NCBI GenBank assembly: GCA_022496205.1
Contig: WTXD01000001.1
Span: forward strand, 682,001 to 746,000
Source of the DNA: Gloeopeniophorella convolvens
Lineage: Eukaryota; Basidiomycota; Agaricomycetes; Russulales
Reading direction: 5' to 3'
Length of the DNA stretch: 64,000 nucleotides
In this document: one piece after another, positions 22,371 to 32,064 of the stretch
Layout: each line of letters starts with the position of its first letter
How positions within the stretch are numbered: the stretch's first letter is position 1
Notes under the pieces: model-generated
Told to the model about the DNA's origin: nothing
Database searches by the model: none
The model's input: only the letters and a program-made list of their open reading frames with translations
Translations under genes and position numbers: made by a program

Positions 22371-22737
22371 AATTTTTTTTTCGTTTTCTCTTCCAAACTC
22401 AGATGGGGTTTTGCGAGGCGTATCCGCGACAGCGAAGGGCAGCAGGGGCGCGATTACTGGCGGGGGGAGGGTACCTGTTGCTCAGACAAGTGAGGCTTAG
22501 GACCTAGAGGAAGTGGAGGGACAACGGCGTAGTCGCAGACACGGAAAGCACACGGTGTGATGGCGCAGAGACAAAGAGGGTCACTTGACGGAAAAACTAA
22601 CGAAGGGAGCCTGGGCGCGGAAGGAAGGCGGTTCTCACGAGTCTCGGAGACTTCCGGGGGCTGCGCACGAGTGCTCGCCTCTCCTGGCACCGCGTCACTC
22701 GCTTCACCACGCACCAACCCCAGGTCGCCCTCCCACA
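22371..22737. promoter_or_regulatory. Divergent promoter, RRM gene / RAB5
   Basis: 367 bp between diverging starts. A T8 tract lies directly upstream of the RRM start. No other gene supported. Confidence 0.45.
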
Positions 22738-23747
22738 ATGTCCAAGCAACTCCAATTCAAGCTCGTTCTCCTCGGTGCGTCCGTCGTGGTGGCAAAATTT
22801 ACGTCTTACTTATCATGAACAGGTGAATCCGCCGTCGGCAAGTCTAGGTACTTCTCGCCTGCACTCGTGGAGCGCATCTATGCTCATGCTACCTTCTTAG
22901 TCTCGTACTGCGCTTCGTGAAGGATCAATTCGATGATTACCGGGAGAGCACAATTGGAGGCTCGTTGTCCAAGCTCCATGTGCAGCCACCTGCTCACTCC
23001 ACACACAGCCGCATTCCTCACACAAACTGTGAGCCTCGACGACGGCACTACTGTCAAATTCGAGATCTGGTGCGCGCCACGCCCTCCTTTCAACCTCCGT
23101 AAATCGTCCTAACTCTATTCAGGGACACCGCAGGCCAGGAGCGTTACAAGGTTCGTGCGCAGCCATGAAGCATCTCCCTTTAGGATGCATTTACCCTGAC
23201 GCGTCTTGTTCTAACAATTCTCTAGTCACTGGTGAGTGCTTTGCTTCCCGTGTTTGGGCAATTCTGACGTCCGTCCAGGCACCTATGTATTACCGCAATG
23301 CAAACTGTGCAGTTGTAGTGTACGACATCACCCAGTCGGCCTCTCTAGAGAAGGCTCGCAACTGGATCCGCGAACTCCAGCGCCAAGCCGACCCCTCGAT
23401 AGTTATCGCACTCTGCGGTAATAAGTCGGATCTTGCAGCCCGTCGGCAAGTGACACAGGAAGAGGCACAGAAGTACGCGGAGGAAGAGGGCCTTATGTGG
23501 GCTGAGACCAGCGCAAAGACCGGCGAAGGCGTTGCAGATATATTCACAGCCATCGGTCAGCGCTCATCTCCTGTGCTGTCTCCCTTCATTAATATGAACA
23601 TGTACTTCAGCCAAGAAACTTCCTACGACAGCACCGCCGGCGTCAAGAGGAGGACCTGGTCGCACTAGTGCGACAGCTGGCAGATCAGGCGTGGATTTGA
23701 ACAGGCAACAGAACTCCGCTGCTTCTGGCGATCAATGCAATTGCTGA
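22738..23747 (+). CDS. RAB5: Rab5-type small GTPase (Vps21/Ypt5 orthologue)
   Basis: Early-endosome GTPase controlling vesicle tethering and fusion. Eight exons: 22738-22774, 22823-22847, 22901-22959, 23009-23069, 23123-23150, 23226-23231, 23279-23555, 23611-23747; 209 residues, normal for the family. G1 is GESAVGKSS (split by introns), the switch I region STIGAAF, G3 WDTAGQE, G4 GNKSD, G5 ETSAK. The C-terminus is CNC, a double-prenylation C-x-C motif. Two oddities: the intron after ATTGGAG starts with GC rather than GT (22960-23008), and exon 6 is only 6 nt (TCACTG, coding Ser-Leu of YKSLAPMYY). Both are required to rebuild conserved Rab5 sequence, so I consider them real. Confidence 0.95.
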
Positions 23748-24181
23748 GCTTATCGTACTTGTCATTATCACATTGTCACTGTCACTCTGCCTCCACAGTG
23801 ATCCACCTGATGGACGTAGCCTCTAGATCAGCTCTTCCTGTGTTCATTCCAACGCACAGCCTGTTCGATGCCTCATACCGCTGTAACATATAAACTCTCG
23901 TTCTTCGCTGCGTCGGCTCCTTTATTAATACATGATTTGCTACGTGGACTTTGGCCGGCCGGCGCTATCTCCGGAAATGTCGACGTCTCGTCGATGGGTC
24001 CCTGGTCAATAATGCGTTCCAAGAGCCTTAGAGCCAAGGGCAGGCCAGCCCGCTCGGTATCCTACACGGAGATGATGCGTACCGTAAATATAAAAAAAAA
24101 ATACAATGATGCCTGGCAATATGGATAAGTGATGCGAGAGGGAGAAAATGCGACGATGCATGCAAAGGACGTCTAAGAGAG
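23748..24181. other. Intergenic: convergent 3' regions
   Basis: Tail-to-tail region of RAB5 (+) and the RasGEF gene (-). Contains AT-rich 3' UTR-like sequence and an A-rich tract near 24095. Nothing else recognised. Confidence 0.6.
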
Positions 24182-26833
24182 TCAAAAACCAGCAGCCTCA
24201 AGCCCCTTCCTGATATCTGCATGGACCAGCTCAGCTTGCTGGAGGTCGTCGCTCCGTTTCCAGAACCAGCTATCTTCCTTCCCGGTTGCCCTCACCATTT
24301 GGCCTGTGATGAAGCTTGTGACCCCAGGGATCTCAGAGATACCATAGGGCTTCTCCTGGAAACGGAGCATCTGCGTTGTGACGTCGTACCACTTTTGGCG
24401 CTTCACAAAGTGGATGAGAGTGAACTCCTTTTCCGGATTGGTTGTCGACTGCACGGTGACGTTGTCTTCGTGCTGCTCCTGAGCGTAGATGATATTCTTC
24501 AGGAAGGGTCCTACGAAGGGAATACAAGGACCCTCAATGGAATCCAAGATGCTGCGGTAATATGCGTAATTGGAGGTAGGGATATTGATCTTACGGAGCA
24601 GCTCCAAGGAGGACTCCTTGCTGGAGTTGACCCACGTAAAGTGTAGACGAGAGACCGCGGTGGTTGACAACGCAGCCACGATGGAGCTCATGGACGAGAA
24701 GTTGTTGAGAGATCTGCATTTCTACGGAGGATTGGGTAAGCACTTCGAAAGGACGCTTGTCTGTTCGAGCGACGCACCTCTGCCACTCGGATCCAGAAGT
24801 CCACTATATGTGCGCGCTTTCCAAGTCCGTCGACTTCAAGGATGCTGAGCTTCACCCAACCAGCCAGTTTGTCGTGAGTGGCACAGAAAGCGTTGATGCC
24901 CTGAACCGCTTCACCATCCCTCGTCTTCGTCCAGGTAAAGCACTCCTGGGCACGAATTTTGTTGTACAGATTATACTCGAACAGGGTGAGGTGCTGCGCC
25001 AACTCCGAAGGGTCCATGCGAGCTAGCTCGATGCTGTCTCCTTTCCGCACCTTCTTCCACTTCTTCGATGCAGGAACCGCACTGGTTTCAGGTGCTGGTG
25101 TGTCAGCGAATGTCTAGGGAGTGTAACATAAGCGCCTCCGCCGGCAAAATAAATTTAGATAGGCTCACCAAGCGTTCCAGAGATTTGAGCATATGCTTTG
25201 CGGTCAGCGCCATCGTAGCTGGGCTCACAATCAGTGACAAAAACGCCTGCAGCTTGGGCGCGACTTCAGGGTCCCGGTTCAGTAAGTCATACTCCTCGAG
25301 CCACATGGTCAGGACCGTCAGAACGCGCTTCTGAGTGGGTCGGAGCTTCTCGCGCTTCCAGTGCTCGAATTCATCCTGAGACAGATTCGCGGGTACATCC
25401 AGCTCGTACTGTGCGATTAACAGGTCGAAGACTTCCGTGGCCGAAGCAAACGTGCGGAAGGTGACGAGGAAAGCACGGCGGAAAGTTTCTTGCTGGGACA
25501 CCCCTGCAACGCAAAGCGATCAGATCAGACTTCCAGAGGACATTGGGGACCTCCTCACGTAACGGGTCCACCACTAGCCGCTCCACAAGAGCAGACAGTG
25601 TTCCGGCCTTGACTGTGCCATCATAGTCCAGCTTGATCTCATCTTCACCATGCTGGTTTCGGAGGTACCACGGCAGGGTCGCTTGTGCGCGCTTGGCGTT
25701 GTGGAATGCTTGGGCGCTATCGTCTCCCGTGAGCTGCAGCACCTTCCCTGGCCGAGGGTGCGCGTATGATGGAGAAATGGGGGCGACAGCTAATGGATCC
25801 TCGGTCGGACTGACGATGGAGGCCAACTGATCGAGATTATGCGTTTGTATTACTGAAGAAAGCCGTTGGAGCGATGACTGGTCATCGAGGAGAAGTGGCC
25901 GTCGCCGCCGAGTGCGGTCCGACGGACTGATGGGACCACTTGATGAGCTGCGGTTATGAAGACCGAACTTGGGTTCGATAGTAAAGGAATTAGGTGCCGC
26001 ACTGGTCGGTTCGGGTGATGCAGGGAGCGATTTGTCAAGTCTGAGAAGGGGCTTTGCGCCATGCGAATCCGGGAGAATGATAGTTGACGAATCAGAGAGG
26101 GTGAGTGAATTTGTGGATTCGCGGATTGAGGCCACGAGGGTAGATGTGGTGTCGTCTTCTGTAAGGATAATGGGTTCACGGTGGCGAGCCTGTATGCCCG
26201 GTGAGTCGGAAGAATTGGACAGTGGCGGCGGAGATGCAAGGTCGAAGTCCGAGTGCTAACGCCGTAACGATGTTTAGTCGCTATGCAAGCCAGAGAGTGT
26301 GCAATTCATCTTACTCGAGTTGTGTCCAAGGAATCGCCGTCAGAAAAGGTTGCGCCTGACGACGGCGTGTCGACAAGTCGCCGCAGGAGTGCAGGAGCAG
26401 ACTTGACGCCCCCGAGATCGTTGGCATACCTAGGGATTCTTGTTTCTTCCCGTATGCTGTAGACCTTCTCAGCAGTATCGTCCGAGAGCGTGCGAACATA
26501 CGAAGCGGGGATCCATCCTACTTCGGACCCATCGCTGCGAACGGCTGCCCACCACCCAGATTCCTCCTGCCTGACGACCTCCAAGACTTCGTTCTGGCGA
26601 AAGGAGAGGTGGTCCGGATCAGAGGAGGAGAAATCGTAGAGACCAATGACTGAGCATATTCGATCGTAACATTCTCCAGAAGGGGACTCGTAGCTCCACG
26701 ATTCCTTTCGAGCGAAGGCGGAAAGAGGTGAGGCAGACGCCGCGGACGCGACGCTGCGGAACGCCGTGGGGGTGTTAATTAAGAGGCGGAGGGACTGGCG
26801 GGGGTTTGGTGCTGGCGCTGGCGCAGCAGACAT
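24182..26833 (-). CDS. Ras guanine-nucleotide exchange factor (SH3-REM-CDC25)
   Basis: Activates Ras by nucleotide exchange. Five exons (26833-26315, 26255-25559, 25503-25169, 25113-24778, 24721-24182) encode about 808 residues. An N-terminal SH3 domain spans about residues 55-110 (VIGLYDFSSSDPDHLSF, GWWAAVRSDG, GWIPASYV). A Ser-rich linker follows, then the REM domain (LSALVERLVVDP, ETFRRAFLVTFRTF) and the catalytic CDC25 domain (LAQHLTLFEYNLYNKI, FWIRVAEKCRSLNNFSSM, LSTTAVSRLHFTW, GPCIPFVGPFLKNI). This domain order matches yeast Cdc25 and relatives, though the protein is shorter than yeast Cdc25. No PH or membrane segment was seen. The last residues are DIRKGLEAAGF. Likely upstream of cAMP or MAP-kinase signalling, by family knowledge. 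Confidence 0.92.
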
Positions 26834-27777
26834 GGACGGAGGGGGTGAGAGATGATGAGAGGCGGTTTGCGAACGCTTGATGAATGAAAAATAAACGTCA
26901 CAAGTAGCGATATCAAGCTGAACAGCCACCACACCGCGGCTACGGAAAGATGCACAGGATTTCGTGAATTGTCAAAAGACAGCGGGGAGGTGACAGACGA
27001 GGGAGAAATGCATCCAAGCTACACCTGTACCGTCCGGCGCATCGTGGTTTAAGTGGGTCCTGGTGACCATCATGATAGACTCACACGGAATGTCTACAAA
27101 CCAAGGTATGCACTGTCTTGTAATGTTCCTGCCCGAAGAGAGACGGCCGAAGGGAATCGGACGCCCGGTGGTGATGGACTGATCGCGGGTAGCCCTGATG
27201 AGCATGGAGCACCAGTGGCAAACCGACGAACACAAACATTTGATTGATGGGACGGTTACGGCCACCGGCGTGAGCTTATGGAGAGCATTGCGATTGAATG
27301 TAGATCACCGGATCCTTGAATCATTGACGTTGCACCAAAGCGTCGTGGGCGAGCCCGTCGTGTGGGCAGTAGTAGGCACTGGTTGAGCATCTACTGAATC
27401 GATGGGCCTGCCGAGAAGCCAATGCACAGGATATACCCGCCGGACCAATTCCCGTGCATCCTGGAGGCGTAAGCAGGCGTAACCCTGGCACCCGGGTACG
27501 TATCAGAATCAGTCCTCGGACGCAAGCCTTCCGAAAGCCCACGGTGGGGACTGGTGGGGATGGCGAAGACGACCGCGCCGGGTCCCAACGTCACGTCTGC
27601 GCGGAGCGTCCGTCCCTCCTTCGAGATCGCCATCTAGATCTAGCCCCGATCTAGGCACATCCGGCCCGCAGCACCCGCAGGCGGTGATCTCACCGCCTGT
27701 TACCATATGTCACTGATGCACCTCGACCACTTCGCCAATCCGTGGCTACGGAATTTCTGCACACATCCCTGACCTCT
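26834..27777. promoter_or_regulatory. Divergent promoter region, RasGEF / IST1
   Basis: 944 bp, no supported gene. Small features: tandem near-repeat AGGCGTAAGC/AGGCGTAACC near 27465-27485 and the palindrome CTAGATCTAG near 27633-27642, followed by another GATCTAG. Long G/C-rich open frames here lack start context and family resemblance. Confidence 0.45.
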
Positions 27778-29018
27778 ATGGCTCCCTGGAACCCTACCAA
27801 AGCTAAGGTCTGGCATCGATCAAGTCCGATGTTTATCTCTCTCACCGGGCTCCTCGGCCTTGCAGGTGCAGCTGCGGTATGTCACTCTGGATACGTCTCT
27901 GTGGGAAATCAGCAAGCCAACACCATTCGCTCACTGGGATTTCACAGCCTGTCTGTGCAGCGTCTGCGGACCTTGCAAGAGAAGAAGGGGGCCCAGGCCA
28001 AAGCATCACGTCGCGATATCGCCACCCTACTAGAGAGAGGGAAGATCGAGACCGCTCGTATTAAAGTGGAAAGCAGTATGTCAAGGTCCCCCTCGTGTTC
28101 GTCCTCGTTTCTAACTTTGCTTAACTTAGTCATCCACGAGGATGTCTACCTCGAGCTTCTCGAACTTTTGGAGCTATACTGTGAATTGCTATTAGCGCGT
28201 TTCGGTCTCGTGGACTTGAAGTATGTCAGCTGCGCTCTCCGTTAGCGACACTCCGCACCTGATAGCTCGGCATTGACTCTTAGTACGCGGGAGCCCGATT
28301 CAGCTGTCAGTGAAGGCGTTTGCAGTGTCATCTATGCTGCTCCGCGCACAGAGCTGAAAGGTAAGGAGTCGCAGCGTGGAGTCTTTTGGGACCAAGGCTT
28401 AATACATCCTGGCTCTCCAGAATTACATATCCTCCGGGACCTCTTAATGCACAAGTACGGAAGAGACTTCTCCGCAGCGGTGATGGAAAACCGCGATGGT
28501 TGCGTCAGCGATAGGGTCAGTCCTAGCTTGACGCCGGTTTCCCTGTTTGCTGAAACCGATGGATCGGCACCGCACGTAACAGGTCATGAAGAAGCTCACT
28601 AATGACACACCGTCTGCTGACCTTGTGGAGGGCTACCTCACGGAAATAGCCAAAGGTTATGGTGTTCAATGGAATTCCGATCTCAAGCAGGTCGGCGGTG
28701 ATCAGAACGAGGAAGCGCAGGACTTGAACTCTGTGGTCAGCACCCTTCAAGATTAGCTCGCCCGCTGCTCGTGTCTTTCTGACGACCGGTTTCTAGGAGA
28801 CAATTCTCAGTGCCGCCAAGGACACGAGTGATCAGCCCAGCCCTAGTGGGCCTGCCTCTGGGGGCAGAACTCCTAAGCTCCCAGATATACCTCCAACAGA
28901 AGATGAGGACGGAAAGGGAGGGACCAAAAGCGGCACCGAAAGCGCCCCCTCGAAGCCTTCGCCAGAAGACGATTTCGCTATGTTGGCCAAGCGGTTCGAG
29001 GCTCTCAAGAAACGGTGA
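27778..29018 (+). CDS. IST1: IST1, ESCRT-III-associated regulator of Vps4
   Basis: Endosomal protein that folds like ESCRT-III subunits and binds Vps4 and Did2. Eight exons: 27778-27807, 27866-27876, 27948-28075, 28130-28220, 28284-28360, 28421-28515, 28583-28735, 28797-29018; about 268 residues. The Ist1 domain fills the first 185 residues: MAPWNPTKAK, LSVQRLRTLQEKKGAQAKA, RRDIATLLERGKIETARIKV, HEDVYLELLELLELYCELL. A Pro/Ser linker leads to a C-terminal MIT-interacting motif, DDFAMLAKRFEALKKR, which fits the MIM1 pattern (acidic, L-x-x-R-[LF]-x-x-L-K). Exon 2 is only 11 nt and supplies VQLR. All phases fit. Confidence 0.95.
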
Positions 29019-30129
29019 TTCGTCTGCTCTATCCGAGGCCGAGTAACTTGACGCTCCGTGGTCGTAAGCCGATAATCAATGCCGCAGGAATTTCTTGTTG
29101 ATCTCGCACCGAAGGTCACGGTGCCGTGCGAGATGATCGTTCTCCGTTCGCCGACGCTGAAAGGTACTTGCCGAAGGGTCTCCCCAATTGTTTCAGTGGG
29201 CGATATTACTATCTGAAAGTGAACGCATCGAGATATGCGCATAGTTGCTGAAGATTAAAGCCTCGTGCATGCTGTCGACGCGCAATCTCGTTCCCTAAAG
29301 CGAGAATATATCCCCTTGGGGCGCCCAGAAGTCGACTGCTTGACAGACTATCGCCGCGCTGATGCGGAAGGACGTCCGCCGTAGATGTTTGAATGCCTGA
29401 CATACAAGGGCAAGAGGCCAACCGTGACCGAGCACTTTATGCCGTCTTTGAATCTGTGTGGCTGGCGCGGACTCGTATGACGGTCACCACGGCTGCTCAC
29501 GGTCTCTTTGAACGAGAGACCGAGCCAAGGGTTTATGTGGGTTGAAATTTACTTTGACAACCGCCGCGCCCGGATTCAAAACGGTGGATCGGCGAAGGAA
29601 GCAATGTAGAAAACTAAAATTGAAAAGCAGAGGTGGTAGTGCCGTACATGACGCCGCTGGCGTCGGTCTCTGGGAAAGCGAGGGCGGGAACGTGGTCGGC
29701 GGCAGGTGCGAGGTTGTGAAGGAGGGTTGGCTGAGGACAGGACACGAGTCTGATACAGATGTGGGCCAAAGGGAGAAGGTGGATATAGAACGGGTACGTG
29801 GCGTGCGATGCGAGCGAGGGTGGCGGGCTTGGGACTGGGCGCCGAGGAGAAAGGGATGAGGGGACGTTGAGCCTCGAGGCAGGAACGGCGGCGGAGTCTG
29901 GTCCGCCGATGGGGAGCAGCGTAAGTAAGTACAAAATGGGTGTTCATCGGGCGGGCCGAGGCTTGCCGGCGGGGTCGGCTTTGTGGAGGATGTCCGCCGG
30001 GAAAGATACCCGCCCAGTCTTCCGTGCGCTTCGTGCGCCCGAGTGTGTACGCAGACACGACCGTGCCGCATTTATATATGTCGCTCTCATCCCCTGTCCT
30101 CATCACCCCCTCCTTCCCGTTTCCCTGTC
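29019..30129. other. Intergenic: IST1 3' region and methyltransferase promoter
   Basis: 1.1 kb without a supported gene. An inverted repeat (TCTCGCAC at 29102-29109, GTGCGAGA at 29126-29133) could form a hairpin, with a competing inner CACGG/CCGTG stem. Open frames on the minus strand are Arg/Pro/Ser-rich and look like shadows of GC-rich DNA. Confidence 0.45.
30071..30080 (+). promoter_or_regulatory. TATA-like element before the methyltransferase gene
   Basis: TTTATATATG, about 50 bp upstream of the ATG at 30130, followed by a pyrimidine-rich stretch. Spacing fits a fungal core promoter. Confidence 0.45.
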
Positions 30130-31529
30130 ATGAGCAACCACTTCGATGACTCCGACGCCGAGTCCGACATCTTCTCCATGCGCAGCGCGCCCAGCTCCGC
30201 CACATCCTATGACGTCTCTATGCGCTCCGGATCGCCAGCGCCCTCAGTGTACTCCGTCACCAGCTCGCTCAGAGCTGCCTCGTATCGCCAGGAGTACGGC
30301 AGAGGGCTCAACAACTATTCAGAGGTCTACCGCCTCCCGGCCGATGATGAGGAGCTTGATAGGCTTGGTGCTGCATCTACCACTCGACTTTGCGTATATC
30401 TCATCTCGACTCGCACAGACAAGCAGCATGGCATGTTCAGGAAGGTTATGGGGCCCTACCCGCCGCCCATGGCGGAGGTAATGGCTGATGACACCCCGGG
30501 AGAAACCAAAGCCGTCCTGGACTTGGGTTGCGGCAGTGGGAGCTGGTCCGTGCCGTTCGCAACATCCGCCTGGCTGTTCCTGAGATGTTTTAGGATTATG
30601 GAGGCCGCCCGAGACTTCCCGCACTGTCAGGCGGTTGCGGTGGACCTCGTACCGATGCAATCGATGCAAGTAGTCTCAGATTCTCCCCGCATGACAATCT
30701 TTGTCCTGACCGAATCTTTTCCAGCGATATGCCCCCAAATTGCAGGTACCGTTTTCTCACGTGCCTTCTCAAGGCCCCCCAACTGAAGCCGATACAGAAG
30801 CGAAGTTGATGACATCAATATCGGCCTACAGCATTTCTATGGCGATTTCAACGTGGTGCATGCCCGTCTTGTTTCGTCCGGAGTCAGCCTTGCTCAACAA
30901 TCTCACTGACAATCGTTTGCTGACATTGATTGCAAAATGTTCACTAGATTCGGGATTATCCATCACTGATTGACCACATTAGCCAGTGTCTCCGTCCGGG
31001 TGGACTCATGGAGCTTGTCGAGTTCGACTTTAGAGTCTACGATAAAGATCACAAACCATTCTTCCTGCCAACCGGGGTTATGCAGCCGCCCTGGTTCCCC
31101 CGGTGGATGTCATTCCTGAATATGGCCGTGCGCCAACGAGGCGGAAGCCCCGATGCTGCTAATATGCTGCATAATTGGACGCTTCAACACCCGGCGTTTG
31201 AAGACGTTGTCTACGAAGAGTACTTCATCCCGACAGCTCCTTTCATGTCTCACAGAGAGCCGAACTATCATTTCATCCGGTCCATCTCAGAGACCTTTCG
31301 AGAGGACATTCAGGTATGCAACCTCCGCCTAAGGCAAGGGGAGCACATTGATCATGTGGCGACATACTACTAGGCTTTTCTTCGATCCGGCCGCCCACTT
31401 CTCTTAGGGAATGGTCTTCCCGAACCGCTCGTGGATGAACTCCAAAATAACGCACACGTAGAACTCAAGGAGGCACGGACGGTCAGTTATATCCGCGTTG
31501 AGCAAGTCTACGCTCGTAAAAAGCCTTAG
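30130..31529 (+). CDS. SAM-dependent methyltransferase (class I, LaeA-like fungal family)
   Basis: Seven exons: 30130-30367, 30419-30545, 30594-30665, 30725-30745, 30798-30882, 30948-31313, 31374-31529; about 354 residues. A Ser-rich N-terminus precedes the Rossmann core. Motif I is VLDLGCGSGSW; the acidic loop is VAVDLVPMQS; the next region is MPPNCRSEVDD and HFYGDFNVVHARL; motif post III is CLRPGGLMELVEFDF. Two features stand out: the intron at 30666-30724 begins with GCAAGT, and exon 4 is only 21 nt. Both are needed to rebuild the conserved join VPMQSIDMPPNC. Substrate unknown. No secondary-metabolite genes lie nearby, so a LaeA-like regulatory role is only a family analogy. Confidence 0.88.
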
Positions 31530-32064
31530 GCCACTTGGACCATCTGATCGCGCCGGATAGTCTATCGTTTCGTGGTTCCTACTATGTTACTTTTGCTTTG
31601 TTGATTTCTCAAGGGTCATAGCCGTATGCTGCGTGGTACTGGCACCAAGTATCTTATACCTTCCAAACTAATATGTCTCTCTGTAATTTGTATCTATATG
31701 CAATCAAAAATTCATACATCCCTGTCGCGTTGGCAGATGAGGGTCTAGCAGTAGCGCTGGGCTTGCAATCAATGCTTACTTGTTACTCATTATTACTGGT
31801 CTCCGACGTCCGTTGCCGACGTTGTACCGATGTACGGCAACTTGATTTACTACCTGGAGCTTCACGTGATACATTCGCACGGCCCGGTTACTCACCTCGA
31901 GCCATCGCGAGCTTGACCATGTTTCCGACGCGCGCGATTGTGTCGCGGCATTGCTTGGTCGCGGTCAACATCGTCACTGATCTCCCCAACTGACCTCACA
32001 GTGTGCTCGTGGGACCACGGACGTCTATTATTGAGCATTGCCACGGCAGTTCCGACTCGGGAAG
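31530..32064. other. Intergenic: methyltransferase 3' region and SKI2 promoter
   Basis: 535 bp, AT-richer than neighbouring exons, no gene recognised. Confidence 0.55.

Noticed and set aside
25070..25113. RasGEF exon 4 starting at CACCTGAAACC
   Set aside because: Phase does not fit; the acceptor CCTAG before ACATTC keeps frame.
29484..30106. Two overlapping minus-strand frames of about 180-195 codons upstream of the methyltransferase
   Set aside because: Arg/Pro/Ser composition, no motifs, overlap the methyltransferase promoter.
30130..31529. LaeA-type regulator of an adjacent secondary-metabolite cluster
   Set aside because: The fold fits the family, but neighbours are IST1 and SKI2; no biosynthetic genes are present.
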